Positions 42,707 through 51,179 are shown, counted from the stretch's first letter. The stretch is 64,000 nucleotides of DNA from an uncultured bacterium (GCA_902778895.1 CACYZF010000008.1:124001-188000), one strand, 5' to 3'. Program-made: numbers and translations. Notes: generated by a model from the letters alone, not told the origin.

Positions 42707-43771
42707 ATGAAGATGAAAAAGATCACATTCCAGGGATGGAAAAACTGCATCGAGCTCACCAACGGCGATTTCCGTCTGGTCGTCACCACGGAGATCGGGC
42801 CGCGCATCGTCGGCGCGTTCCTCGGCAAGGGCGCAAACCTCCTTTACCTCGACAAGAAGCTCCTCGGCACCGCCAACCAGAAAGTCTGGACCAACTACGG
42901 CGGACACCGCATCTGGCACGCCCCGGAAGACAGCGTGCGCTCCTACTGCCCGGACAGCCGCAAGGTCGTCATGGCGGAACTCCGCGATGGCGGCGTCTCC
43001 TTCATGGCTCCCCGCGAAGAGCTCACCGGCATCGTGAAGACCATCAACGTCTACCCTGAAGGCAACAATTCCTTCCGCATCGAGCACCAGATCCGCAACG
43101 AGGGCCTCTGGGACATCGAAGCCGCCGCTTGGGGCATCACCCAGCTCATGCCCGGCGGAACCGCCATCCTGCCGCAGAACCGCGGCCCCGAAGGCCTCGT
43201 CCCGAACCGTTCCGTCAACTTCTGGCCCTATGCCAAGCCCGACGATTCCCGTTTCGTGTACGGAGACCGCTTCGTGCTCGTGAAGCAGACTGCCAAGGGT
43301 GCGCCCACCAAGATCGGCCTCAACTCCGGCGAAGGCTGGTGCGCCTACATCAACAAGAACAACGCGTTCATCAAACAGTTCGAGTATTTCGATGAAAACG
43401 AGTATCCGGACCTCGGCAGCTCTATCGAAGTCTACACTGAGGGCGGCTACCTCGAACTCGAAACGCTCGGACCGCTCGCCATCCTCGAGCCCGGCGACGA
43501 GGTCACGCACTCCGAATACTGGACCGCCGCCGAAGTGGAGCAGATCCCGCTCAACAACGACAACGACGTGATCGAAATGCTCGGCATCGTGGAAGACGAC
43601 GAATGCGGCTGTGAGGACGACTGCTGCTGCCACGAGGAGGAAAAGAAAGCCTCCAAGAAGGCCGCGAAGAAGTCTTCCAAGAAGGCTGACTCCAAGGCCG
43701 CCGCGAAGGCGGACGGCGCAAAGAAGACCGCCTCGAAGAAAGCCCCGGCGAAGAAGGCAAAAAAGAAATGA
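42707..43771 (+). CDS. DUF4380 (aldose-epimerase-like) protein with Cys cluster and Lys/Ala tail
   Basis: 354 residues. Residues 1-290 form a beta-rich galactose-mutarotase-like DUF4380 domain, with EIGPRIVGAF and YGGHRIWHAPE as family marks. A short acidic segment with five cysteines and a histidine (CGCEDDCCCHEEE, about 300-312) follows. The last 42 residues are Lys/Ala/Ser like histone H1 tails. Such a fusion of sugar-epimerase fold, possible metal-binding knot and nucleic-acid-like tail is unusual. The same frame runs without interruption and the codon use matches, so it looks like one real protein. Probably cytoplasmic; no signal peptide. Confidence 0.85.
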   Translation: MKMKKITFQGWKNCIELTNGDFRLVVTTEIGPRIVGAFLGKGANLLYLDKKLLGTANQKVWTNYGGHRIWHAPEDSVRSYCPDSRKVVMAELRDGGVSFMAPREELTGIVKTINVYPEGNNSFRIEHQIRNEGLWDIEAAAWGITQLMPGGTAILPQNRGPEGLVPNRSVNFWPYAKPDDSRFVYGDRFVLVKQTAKGAPTKIGLNSGEGWCAYINKNNAFIKQFEYFDENEYPDLGSSIEVYTEGGYLELETLGPLAILEPGDEVTHSEYWTAAEVEQIPLNNDNDVIEMLGIVEDDECGCEDDCCCHEEEKKASKKAAKKSSKKADSKAAAKADGAKKTASKKAPAKKAKKK

Positions 43772-43820
43772 ATTGAAAACTAAGTCTCCGGGCGTTTGCC
43801 CCGTCTGACACACGATTTCT

Positions 43821-43860
43821 ACGCCGTATCCCCCTGCACGATCCGCGGATACGGCGTTTC
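43821..43860 (+). terminator. Terminator of the DUF4380 gene
   Basis: An 11-bp perfect stem, 43821-43831 with 43847-43857 (ACGCCGTATCC / GGATACGGCGT), followed by TTCTC. Short T run. Confidence 0.6.
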
Positions 43861-43882
43861 TCAAACATACACAGGAGAACAT

Positions 43883-44332
43883 ATGAGCAACCGCGCACAG
43901 GTTTTCACGAGCCGCATCGACTGGAGCGACCTCGACCTGCTCGGACACGTGAACAACATCGCGTTTTCGAGGTTCTTTCAGGCCGCGCGCGTCGAGTATT
44001 GCGGCCACATCGGCATGAATGTCTATCTGGGCATGAAGACGGGGCCGATCCTGGCGGCGTCGCGCGTCCAGTTCACCGCCCAGCTTTTCTTCCCAGGCAA
44101 TGTCCGCATCCTCACGCGCATCAGGAAGGCGGGCGGCACGAGCATCGTGCTGGAACACGCTCTGTTCGACGACAGGGGCACGATGTGCGCGTTCGCCGAA
44201 GACGTGGTGGTGCGGTTCGATTTCAAGGCGGGAACGAAGATTCCGCTCGGCGACGAGATCCGCGCCATGATCGCCGACTACGAATCCGTTTGCGAAGGCG
44301 AGTTCCCCGACCTTCCGGGACACGCATCGTAA
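43883..44332 (+). CDS. 4HBT-family acyl-CoA thioesterase
   Basis: 149 residues from the ATG at 43883, with AGGAG 6 nt upstream. Hotdog fold of the 4-hydroxybenzoyl-CoA thioesterase type: DLDLLGHVNN holds the catalytic Asp of the D-x-x-GH-V-N motif, followed by RFFQAARVEY. Likely hydrolyses a short or medium acyl-CoA. Close paralogues are often called YbgC or FadM; substrate unknown. Confidence 0.88.
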   Translation: MSNRAQVFTSRIDWSDLDLLGHVNNIAFSRFFQAARVEYCGHIGMNVYLGMKTGPILAASRVQFTAQLFFPGNVRILTRIRKAGGTSIVLEHALFDDRGTMCAFAEDVVVRFDFKAGTKIPLGDEIRAMIADYESVCEGEFPDLPGHAS

Positions 44333-44391
44333 GCGTCCGGTTGTTTCCCAATCAGAGTTTCACCTCAGACCGAGGGCCGGCCTGTTCGGTT

Positions 44392-44583
44392 TCAGGAAGA
44401 CAGGGAGCGGCCGTATCTCTTTTCCCGTTCGAGCAGGACGATCACGAATCCGCCTTCCTTATACCCGTCCGGCGAACACTGATACGAAACGACCCGCCAG
44501 TCTTTCGCGAAATATTCCTCCAATGGAAGTTCCTTCGTATCAGTTCCGTGCACACTGAAATAGACGAGTTTTTGTTCCATCAT
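44392..44583 (-). CDS. Small hypothetical protein (63 aa)
   Basis: 63 residues with no signal peptide or membrane helix. The sequence is mixed, with an FVIVLLEREKR strand near the end that suggests a small ferredoxin-like fold. Two ATGs (44583, 44580) exist; AGGA lies about 8-11 nt upstream. A promoter lies at 44649-44676. Orphan; function unknown. Confidence 0.55.
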   Translation of the reverse strand: MMEQKLVYFSVHGTDTKELPLEEYFAKDWRVVSYQCSPDGYKEGGFVIVLLEREKRYGRSLSS

Positions 44584-44648
44584 GGTCCGTTCCTTTCCAT
44601 GCCGTTGGTTTCAGGCCACATACCCTGAAACAGGATTCATTTTCGATT

Positions 44649-44676
44649 AATATACCATGTTTTTGTCCGCTTTCAA
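44649..44676 (-). promoter_or_regulatory. Promoter of the 63-aa protein gene
   Basis: Minus strand: -35 TTGAAA (44676-44671), 16-bp spacer, -10 TATATT (44654-44649). Confidence 0.55.
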
Positions 44677-44680
44677 GGAA

Positions 44681-44770
44681 CGGAAAAAACGTTTTTCCGG
44701 CACCGTTTGCAGTATCCTTTTTCCATTCGATCTCATGCCGTTTCACGTTAAGTTTACGTTAAAACTTAAC
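44681..44770. promoter_or_regulatory. Two inverted repeats between divergent promoters
   Basis: CGGAAAAA-N3-TTTTTCCG (44681-44699) and GTTAAGTTT-N6-AAACTTAAC (44747-44770), the latter ending 6 bp before the -35 box of the L-galactose operon. Both are candidate operators for a sugar-responsive regulator. Confidence 0.5.
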
Positions 44771-44776
44771 TCTGGT

Positions 44777-44805
44777 TTGTTTTTTTCGCGTTCCGCATAT
44801 ATAAT
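44777..44805 (+). promoter_or_regulatory. Promoter of the L-galactose operon (TTGTTT-17-TATAAT)
   Basis: -35 TTGTTT (44777-44782), 17-bp spacer, perfect -10 TATAAT (44800-44805). Confidence 0.7.
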
Positions 44806-44856
44806 ATTCCATCAACGCTTTTTCTTTTGCCCCCAACATGCGGAAACGACAACGCC

Positions 44857-45855
44857 ATGACAACCTATCTGACAAGAGACGGACTTGAGATCACGCCGGT
44901 CATTTTCGGGACCAGCTGCCTCGGCAATCTCTACCGCGTCCTGCCATACGAAACGAAACTCGAGCTCGCCCGGGCGTGGTTCCGCACCGCCGCGAAACCC
45001 GCGATCGACTCCGCCGGAAAATACGGCGCCGGACTCGCGCTCGAATCCATCGGACGCGCGCTCCGCGACCTCGCGGTTCCGGCGGACGGCATCACGGTCA
45101 GCGTGAAGCTCGGCTGGCGACGCAAACCGCTCGCGACCCCGGAACCGACGTTCGAACCGGGCGTGTGGGCCGGCCTCGAGTACGACGCGGAACAGGACAT
45201 CTCCTACCACGGCATCATGCGCTGCTACGAAGAAGCCGAGGAACTGCTCGGCGGAGCCTGCGGCATCGACCTCGTTTCCGTTCACGATCCCGACGAATTC
45301 CTGGCGGGCGGCGGCACGGTCGAGGACATCCTAGGCGCATACCGCGCGCTCTTCGAGCTCAAAAAAGCCGGACGTGTCCGCGGCGTTGGCATCGGCGCAA
45401 AGGACTGGCACGTTATCCGGGGCCTCTATCGGAGCATTCCCTTCGACTGGGTTATGTTCGCCTGCGCTCCGACCATTCTGCGCCATCCGCGCGAACTCCG
45501 CGAATTCATGCACATGCTCAAAGCGGATCAGGTCGGCATCATCGACTCCGCGCTGTTCAACGGCGGATTCCTCACTGGCGGCTCCATGCTCGACTACCGA
45601 AAGGCCGATCCGGACCGTGACGCCGCGCTGTTCAAAAAGCGCGCCGACTACCTCGCCGTCTGCAGGGACTTCTCCATCGATCCGGCCGCGGCCGCCGTCG
45701 AATTCGGATTCCGTCAGCCCGGCGTGGTCGCCGTCTCGCTGAACACCTCCGATCCCGCCCGTATCCCCGTGAACGCCGCCTACGCCGCGCACCACGCGCC
45801 CGCGGAGTTCTGGGCCGAGCTCATCCGCAGAAAGGTCATCGACGATGAAAATTGA
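44857..45855 (+). CDS. Aldo/keto reductase, probable L-galactose (or L-fucose) 1-dehydrogenase
   Basis: 332 residues from the ATG at 44857. Aldo/keto reductase fold of the D-threo-aldose/L-galactose dehydrogenase type: GTSCLGNLY at the N-terminus, DSAGKYG-G-(ALESIG) with the usual catalytic Asp, and KLGW with the catalytic Lys. SVHDPDEF replaces the usual His-containing VHxP-like strand. Expected to oxidise the C1 of L-galactose or L-fucose to the lactone with NAD(P). First gene of an operon whose next member is a lactonase, overlapping by 11 bp. Assignment to L-galactose comes from the whole operon. Confidence 0.85.
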   Translation: MTTYLTRDGLEITPVIFGTSCLGNLYRVLPYETKLELARAWFRTAAKPAIDSAGKYGAGLALESIGRALRDLAVPADGITVSVKLGWRRKPLATPEPTFEPGVWAGLEYDAEQDISYHGIMRCYEEAEELLGGACGIDLVSVHDPDEFLAGGGTVEDILGAYRALFELKKAGRVRGVGIGAKDWHVIRGLYRSIPFDWVMFACAPTILRHPRELREFMHMLKADQVGIIDSALFNGGFLTGGSMLDYRKADPDRDAALFKKRADYLAVCRDFSIDPAAAAVEFGFRQPGVVAVSLNTSDPARIPVNAAYAAHHAPAEFWAELIRRKVIDDEN

Positions 45856-46678
45856 CGCGCACCATCATTTCTGGCACTACAACACACAGGACTACGGCTG
45901 GATCTCCGACGAAATGGCAGTGCTTCGCCGCGATTTCCTCCCCGCCGACCTCAAACCCGCGCTCGACCGCGCCGGGATCGACCGCGTGGTCTCCGTGCAG
46001 GCGCGCCAGTGCGTCGAGGAGACCGAATGGCTCCTGAAGCTCGCGGAGGAAAACGACTTCATCGCGGGCGTCGTCGGTTGGCTGCCGATCGCCTCGCCGG
46101 AATTCCCCGCCCTGCTCGAAAAGTTCGCCGCGAACCCGAAACTCCGCGCGATCCGCCATGTGGTGCAGGACGAGCCGGACGACCGGTTCATCCTCGGCGA
46201 GGCATTCAACCGCGGCATCGACCGTCTGCTCGGTACGCACCTCGTGTACGACATCCTGATCTTCGAACGCCACCTGCCCTATGCGATCGAGTTCGTGAAG
46301 AATCACTCCCCGGAACAGGTCTTCGTGCTCGACCACATCGCGAAGCCGAAGATCGCCGCCGGGGAAATGCAGCCCTGGTCGGACAACCTGCGCAAGCTCG
46401 CGACGTTCCCGAACGTCTACTGCAAGCTCTCCGGCCTCGTGACCGAAGCCGACATTCATAACTGGACGCCCGACCAGCTCCGTCCGTATGCCGAAACCGT
46501 GCTTGACGCCTTCGGCCCCGCGCGCGTCATGTTCGGATCCGACTGGCCGGTCTGCACCTGCGCCACGAACTATTCCGCCTGGCGCAGCCTCGTCGGGGCG
46601 TTCATCTCGCGTCTCAGCGAAACCGAACAAGCTCAGATCATGGGCGGAACCGCCCTGAAAGCATATTTTGGAGGTTAA
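45845..46678 (+). CDS. Amidohydrolase-family sugar lactonase
   Basis: 277 residues. COG3618-type amidohydrolase: metal/catalytic motif MKIDAHHHFW at the start, a conserved HVVQDEPD segment, VLDHIAKP, and a terminal FGSDWP that holds the active-site Asp. Members hydrolyse L-fucono-, L-rhamnono- or L-galactono-lactones. It overlaps the dehydrogenase by 11 bp, so lactone made by that enzyme is the likely substrate; here that would be L-galactono-1,5-lactone. Confidence 0.88.
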   Translation: MKIDAHHHFWHYNTQDYGWISDEMAVLRRDFLPADLKPALDRAGIDRVVSVQARQCVEETEWLLKLAEENDFIAGVVGWLPIASPEFPALLEKFAANPKLRAIRHVVQDEPDDRFILGEAFNRGIDRLLGTHLVYDILIFERHLPYAIEFVKNHSPEQVFVLDHIAKPKIAAGEMQPWSDNLRKLATFPNVYCKLSGLVTEADIHNWTPDQLRPYAETVLDAFGPARVMFGSDWPVCTCATNYSAWRSLVGAFISRLSETEQAQIMGGTALKAYFGG

Positions 46679-46684
46679 CTCATC

Positions 46685-47707
46685 ATGCGTGCATTTTCCA
46701 TCACCGCGCCGTTCGAAACCGGCTATCAGGAAATCCCCGAACCCGAACTCACGCCCGGAAGCGTCCTGCTCGCCGTCAAGTTCGTCGGCCTCTGCGGCAG
46801 CGACCTGAACACCTTCCGCGGCAAGAACCCGCTCATCACCCTGCCCCGCATCCCCGGCCACGAGATCAGCGCCGTCATCGAGGCGAAAGGCCCCGGCGTC
46901 CCGGACTGCTGGCGCGTCGGCCAGAAAGTGACCGTTTCCCCGTACACGAACTGCGGCGTCTGCCCCAGCTGCCTCGCCGAACGCCCGAACTGCTGCCAGT
47001 TCAACCAGACGCTCGGCGTGCAGCGTGACGGCGCGCTCACGAAGCATATCGTCGTGCCGTGGACCAAGCTCTTCGACGCCGACGCCATGAAGCAGGAAGA
47101 GATCGCACTCATCGAGCCGCTGACCGTCGGCGGACACGCGTCTGACCGTTCCGGCGCGACCGAGGACAGCGTCGCCGCCGTGATCGGCTGCGGAGCCGTG
47201 GGGCTCGGCGCCGTGCTCGGGCTCGCACGCAAGGGCGTCCGCAAGATGATCGCGATCGACGTCGACCCCGAAAAACTCGCGCTCGCCCGCGAATTCGGCG
47301 CGACCGACACCATCGACTCCTCGAAGACCGATCTCCACCAGGCTCTTGCCGACCTCACCGGCGGCCGCGGCCCGAACGTCGTGATCGAGGCCGTCGGGCT
47401 CCCGCAGACCTTCCGCGCTGCCGTCGACGAAGTCGCGTTCGCCGGAAGCGTTACTTACATCGGCTACGCGAAAGCGCCCGTCGAATACGAGACCAAGCTC
47501 TTCGTGCAGAAGGAGCTCGATATCCGCGGATCCCGCAACGCCATGCCATGCAATTTCCGCCGCGTGATCGACTTCGCCGCCCGCGGGCTCTTCCCGATCA
47601 GCAAGATGATTTCCCGCGTCTACGCCTTCGACCAGGCCGGACAGGCGCTCCAGGACTGGCACGACGCCCCCGCGAAAGTCTGCCGTTACCTCGTCTCGCT
47701 CGACTGA
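46685..47707 (+). CDS. Zinc-dependent alcohol dehydrogenase, probable L-galactonate 5-dehydrogenase
   Basis: 340 residues of the medium-chain family. Catalytic zinc ligands: Cys38 in GLCGSD and His in PGHEI. Structural zinc: CGVCPSCLAERPNCC. The Rossmann loop is VIGCGAVGLGAV near residue 178. Such enzymes (LgoD/YjjN type) convert L-galactonate to D-tagaturonate. Gap to the lactonase gene is 6 bp. A hairpin (CGCTCCGG/CCGGAGCG, 47718-47748) without T run follows, before uxaB. Confidence 0.87.
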   Translation: MRAFSITAPFETGYQEIPEPELTPGSVLLAVKFVGLCGSDLNTFRGKNPLITLPRIPGHEISAVIEAKGPGVPDCWRVGQKVTVSPYTNCGVCPSCLAERPNCCQFNQTLGVQRDGALTKHIVVPWTKLFDADAMKQEEIALIEPLTVGGHASDRSGATEDSVAAVIGCGAVGLGAVLGLARKGVRKMIAIDVDPEKLALAREFGATDTIDSSKTDLHQALADLTGGRGPNVVIEAVGLPQTFRAAVDEVAFAGSVTYIGYAKAPVEYETKLFVQKELDIRGSRNAMPCNFRRVIDFAARGLFPISKMISRVYAFDQAGQALQDWHDAPAKVCRYLVSLD

Positions 47708-47717
47708 CCCGATCCTC

Positions 47718-47748
47718 CGCTCCGGCGGCATGTCACCGCCCCGGAGCG
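47718..47748 (+). other. Intra-operon hairpin before uxaB
   Basis: CGCTCCGG (47718-47725) with CCGGAGCG (47741-47748), without T run. It may tune relative mRNA levels or stability. Confidence 0.45.
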
Positions 47749-47824
47749 ATCCCCTTCCCCGCCGCACAAGATCCGGCGGGACCTCCATTTTCCGCGTATT
47801 CCAATTCCACAAGGAGTATCCCGT

Positions 47825-49132
47825 ATGAAACAGCTCACCCGTGAAACACCTCTGACCCGCCCCGTCCGCGTCCTCCAGTTCGGCGAGGGCAATTTCCTGC
47901 GCGCGTTTGTCGACTGGATGGTCGACCGCATGAACAAAGCCGGCGTGTTCGATTCCGCCGTGCAGATCGTCCAGCCGCTCCCCCAGGGCATGTGCGACGT
48001 GATCAACGCCCAGGGAGGCCTGTACCATGTGATCCTGCGCGGCGTGAAGGACGGTCAGGTGGTCGAGCAGATCGAGCAGATCGACTGCGTGAAGGGCTGT
48101 CTCAATCCCGCCACCGACTGGGACAAGGTCGTTGAAGCGGCCCTGAATCCCGATCTGCGCTTCGTCTTCTCGAACACGACCGAGGCGGGCATCGAATACC
48201 GTCCCGACGCCGACACCTTCCCCTCGAAGGTCGCGAAGCTCGTCACTGCCCGCGCGAAAGCCAGTCTCGGCGGCCTGATCTTCATCCCCTGCGAACTGAT
48301 CGAGCACAACGGTCAGAAACTCCGCGAATGCGTCCTGAAATACATTACCGATCCCGAAGTCATCCGTTACGTCGAGGACAAGTGCATCTTCTGCAGTACG
48401 CTCGTCGACCGTATCGTGGCGGGCTATCCGCGCACCGACGCCGCCAAATACTGCGAAAAGCTCGGGATCGAGGACAAGCTTCTCGACTGCGGCGAACCGT
48501 TCTTCTTCTTCGTGATCGAAGGACCCGCCGAGGTCGAAAAGGAACTCCCGGCGAAGGCCGCCGGGCTCAACGTCCTCTTCACCGACGACCAGACGCCGTA
48601 CCGCACGCGCAAGGTGCGTTTCCTGAACGGCGCGCATACCGCCAGCGTGCTCGGCGCGCACATGGCCGGATTCACGTTCGTGGACGAGATGGTCCGCGAC
48701 GAGAAGTTCGGCAAGTTCCTGCGGACCGTCCTCTTCGAGGAAGTCATGCCGACCGTGAACCTGCCCGAGACGGAAAAGAAAGCCTATGCGGAATCCGTGC
48801 TCGAACGCTTCGCGAACCCGTACGCACAGCACAGACTCCTCTCCATCGCGCTGAACTCCGTTTCCAAGTGGAAAGTCCGCGTCCTCCCGACGCTCCTCGA
48901 CTACCTCAAGCTCACGGGCAAGCTCCCGGCCTGTCTCACGCAGTCCATGGCTTACCTCATCGACTTCTACCGTTCGTGCGAGATCAACGACGCGCCGGAG
49001 GTGAAGGCGTTCTTCGCCGGAAAGCCCGACGTGAAGACCATTCTCGCCCAGACCGGTTTCTGGGGTATGGACCTGAACACCATCCCCGGCTTCACCGCCG
49101 CCGTGGAACAGGGAGTCACGAAGCAGCCATGA
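47825..49132 (+). CDS. uxaB: Tagaturonate reductase / altronate oxidoreductase
   Basis: 435 residues, mannitol-dehydrogenase-like superfamily. Reduces D-tagaturonate to D-altronate with NADH. The Rossmann start VLQFGEGNFLRAFVDWM, the conserved VDRIVAGYPR region and RFLNGAHT are visible. Its stop overlaps the uxaA ATG (ATGA). Together with UxaA it forms the lower part of galacturonate/galactonate catabolism. UxaC, needed for galacturonate entry, is absent, so feeding from L-galactonate is more likely. Confidence 0.93.
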   Translation: MKQLTRETPLTRPVRVLQFGEGNFLRAFVDWMVDRMNKAGVFDSAVQIVQPLPQGMCDVINAQGGLYHVILRGVKDGQVVEQIEQIDCVKGCLNPATDWDKVVEAALNPDLRFVFSNTTEAGIEYRPDADTFPSKVAKLVTARAKASLGGLIFIPCELIEHNGQKLRECVLKYITDPEVIRYVEDKCIFCSTLVDRIVAGYPRTDAAKYCEKLGIEDKLLDCGEPFFFFVIEGPAEVEKELPAKAAGLNVLFTDDQTPYRTRKVRFLNGAHTASVLGAHMAGFTFVDEMVRDEKFGKFLRTVLFEEVMPTVNLPETEKKAYAESVLERFANPYAQHRLLSIALNSVSKWKVRVLPTLLDYLKLTGKLPACLTQSMAYLIDFYRSCEINDAPEVKAFFAGKPDVKTILAQTGFWGMDLNTIPGFTAAVEQGVTKQP

Positions 49133-50481
49133 TCATCCATCCGCTCGACAACGTGGAGGTCCGCGACGACGGCCACAAGTACGCCATCCGCCCCATTGCG
49201 CCGGGCGAAAACGTGATCAAATACGGCATGCCCATCGGGCACGCAAAAGTTCAGATCAATCCAGGCGAACACGTCCACACGCACAATCTGGCGTCCAACC
49301 TCGCCGGACTCCTCGAATATACCTACAAGCCCGATTTCAAGCCAATTGAAATCAAGACCACGCGCATCTTCAAAGGATACCTCCGTCCCGACGGACAGGC
49401 GGGCGTCCGCAACGACCTGTGGGTGATCCCGACCGTCGGTTGCGTGAACGACCTCGCGCGGCGGCTCGCGGACGCGGTGGGCGGCATCGCGCTCACGCAT
49501 CCCTACGGATGCTCCCAGCTCGGCGGCGACCATGAATGCACGGCGAACCTGCTGGCGGCATTCGCGCACCACCCGAACGCCGGCGGCGTGCTGATCGTGG
49601 GGCTCGGCTGCGAGAACAATACGCTCGACAGTTTCAAAGAACGCCTCGGCGACATTTCCAAGCTCAACATCCGGTTCCTGCGCGCGCAGGACGACGGCGA
49701 CGAGTACGCCCGCGGACTGGAACTCCTCGCCGAGCTCGATACGGCGCGCGTCAGGGAACGCACCGATATCCTCGTCTCCGCGCTCCGCGTCGGCCTCAAA
49801 TGCGGCGGTTCCGACGGTCTCTCCGGCCTCACGGCGAACCCGCTCGTCGGGCGTTTCTCCGACTGGCTGGCGGCGCAGGGCGGCACGACCGTCCTGACCG
49901 AAGTCCCGGAGATGTTCGGCGCGGAAACGCTCCTGATGAACCGATGCGTCTCCCGCGAGGTCTTCGACAAATGCGTCGCCATGATCAACGGCTTCAAAAG
50001 CTACTACGAACGCCACGGCCAGCCCATCGACGAAAACCCCTCCCCCGGCAACAAGGCGGGCGGCATCTCCACGCTCGAGGACAAGTCCCTCGGATGCGTC
50101 CAGAAGGGCGGCTCGTCGCCGGTCGTCGACGTCCTCGAATACGGCCAGCGCCTGAAAACACCCGGCCTCAACCTCCTCGCGGGACCCGGCAACGATCTCG
50201 TCGCATCGTCCGTGCTCGCCGCCGCCGGATGCCAGCTCGTCCTGTTCACCACCGGACGCGGCACGCCGTTCGGCACCGTGGTCCCGACCGTCAAAGTCGC
50301 CACGAACACCCGTCTGGCGCAGTCCAAGCCGCACTGGATCGACTGGGACGCTCAGGGGCGGCCGGACACCGATGCATTCGTCGATTTCGTCCTGAAGGCC
50401 GCTTCCGGCGAAATCATCACAAAGAACGAAAAGAACTACGCACAGGAAATCGCCATCTTCAAAGATGGCGTCACGCTCTGA
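49129..50481 (+). CDS. uxaA: Altronate dehydratase
   Basis: 450 residues from the ATG at 49129. Removes water from D-altronate to give 2-keto-3-deoxygluconate. A SAF-type N-terminal domain (residues 1-85, with the HVHTHNL motif) precedes the dehydratase domains. TVGCVNDLARR, HPYGCSQLGGDHE, GLGCENN and KCGGSDGLSG are typical of the UxaA/GarD family, with cysteines for an Fe-S or Fe site. The coupled start and the strong terminator after 50507 mark it as the last gene. Confidence 0.94.
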   Translation: MIIHPLDNVEVRDDGHKYAIRPIAPGENVIKYGMPIGHAKVQINPGEHVHTHNLASNLAGLLEYTYKPDFKPIEIKTTRIFKGYLRPDGQAGVRNDLWVIPTVGCVNDLARRLADAVGGIALTHPYGCSQLGGDHECTANLLAAFAHHPNAGGVLIVGLGCENNTLDSFKERLGDISKLNIRFLRAQDDGDEYARGLELLAELDTARVRERTDILVSALRVGLKCGGSDGLSGLTANPLVGRFSDWLAAQGGTTVLTEVPEMFGAETLLMNRCVSREVFDKCVAMINGFKSYYERHGQPIDENPSPGNKAGGISTLEDKSLGCVQKGGSSPVVDVLEYGQRLKTPGLNLLAGPGNDLVASSVLAAAGCQLVLFTTGRGTPFGTVVPTVKVATNTRLAQSKPHWIDWDAQGRPDTDAFVDFVLKAASGEIITKNEKNYAQEIAIFKDGVTL

Positions 50482-50508
50482 GTTTTCTTTTTTCAGGTAT
50501 CAGGACAC

Positions 50509-50544
50509 AAAAAAGCTTCTCCTGCTCGGGGAGAAGCTTTTTTT
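50509..50544. terminator. Strong bidirectional intrinsic terminator
   Basis: Stem AAAAGCTTCTCC (50511-50522) with GGAGAAGCTTTT (50530-50541), T runs on both strands. Serves uxaA (+) and the PEGA lipoprotein gene (-). Confidence 0.9.
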
Positions 50545-50569
50545 ATGGATTATGAATCGATGTCCGGAA

Positions 50570-50956
50570 TCAATTCCCGGACTGTTTCGTCATATTGACA
50601 TTGACGGTATGCTCGTCCAGCGTGTAGGCCCCGGCGGAGAACAGACCGATGGCAGGGACCAGGAAAATGACCGTGCCCACGATATCCATGACGCCGCACG
50701 TCCCCAGATGCCGTCCGACCCTGTAAAGCTGCGGATCATATCCGGCTTTCTTGACCATGATTTCACCGCCCTTGCAGGACACAGGGACGTTGCACGGAGT
50801 GGTTCCCTTGAAGTCATTGTTCACATACACCTCCGCTCCGGCGGGCACGGTATTGACCGCGACTTCCTCGGTCTTCGGCGCGAAGAAGGAACAGCCGTTC
50901 GTTGTCAGCAGTAAAAGTGTAGCCATAACGACGTTGGCGACAAGTGATTTTTTCAT
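50570..50956 (-). CDS. PEGA-domain lipoprotein
   Basis: 128 residues from the ATG at 50956, with GGAG 9 nt upstream. Signal with an LLTTNGC lipobox. Residues about 30-75 match the PEGA surface-layer-like domain: VNTVPAGAEVYVNNDFKGTTPCNV then KKAGYDP. Another hydrophobic segment (IVGTVIFLVPAIGLFSAGAY) lies near the end. Function unknown. Confidence 0.82.
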   Translation of the reverse strand: MKKSLVANVVMATLLLLTTNGCSFFAPKTEEVAVNTVPAGAEVYVNNDFKGTTPCNVPVSCKGGEIMVKKAGYDPQLYRVGRHLGTCGVMDIVGTVIFLVPAIGLFSAGAYTLDEHTVNVNMTKQSGN

Positions 50957-51035
50957 GGTCTGCATCTCCGGTTGAAAGATTGTGATGCCCGGCTGTCCTT
51001 CAGGAGCGGCGCGGACGATAAGGGGTGAACACAAT

Positions 51036-51063
51036 ACATTATTCCATTTTTCCAAAAAAGCAA
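51036..51063 (-). promoter_or_regulatory. Promoter of the PEGA lipoprotein gene
   Basis: Minus strand: -35 TTGCTT (51063-51058), 16-bp spacer, -10 TAATGT (51041-51036). Confidence 0.5.
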
Positions 51064-51114
51064 GCGGAAAAATGAAAAAGCCGTTTGCGGCCGGAAAAAA
51101 CTCTTCAGGCATAG

Positions 51115-51147
51115 AAAAAACCGCCGCCCGGAAAACCGGACGGCGGC
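51115..51147 (-). terminator. Intrinsic terminator of the symporter gene
   Basis: Minus strand: CCGCCG-CCGG-type stem (51121-51146) followed by six T. Confidence 0.8.
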
Positions 51148-51179
51148 GGGAGTAACCAAATACTCTCGGTTCGGTCAGA

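Noticed and set aside
44827-44856. TTG start of the aldo/keto reductase
   Set aside because: The extra ten residues are not typical of the family; ATG at 44857 fits better.
45836-48832. 998-codon antisense ORF opposite the L-galactose operon
   Set aside because: Shadow ORF; five genes on the + strand explain the region.
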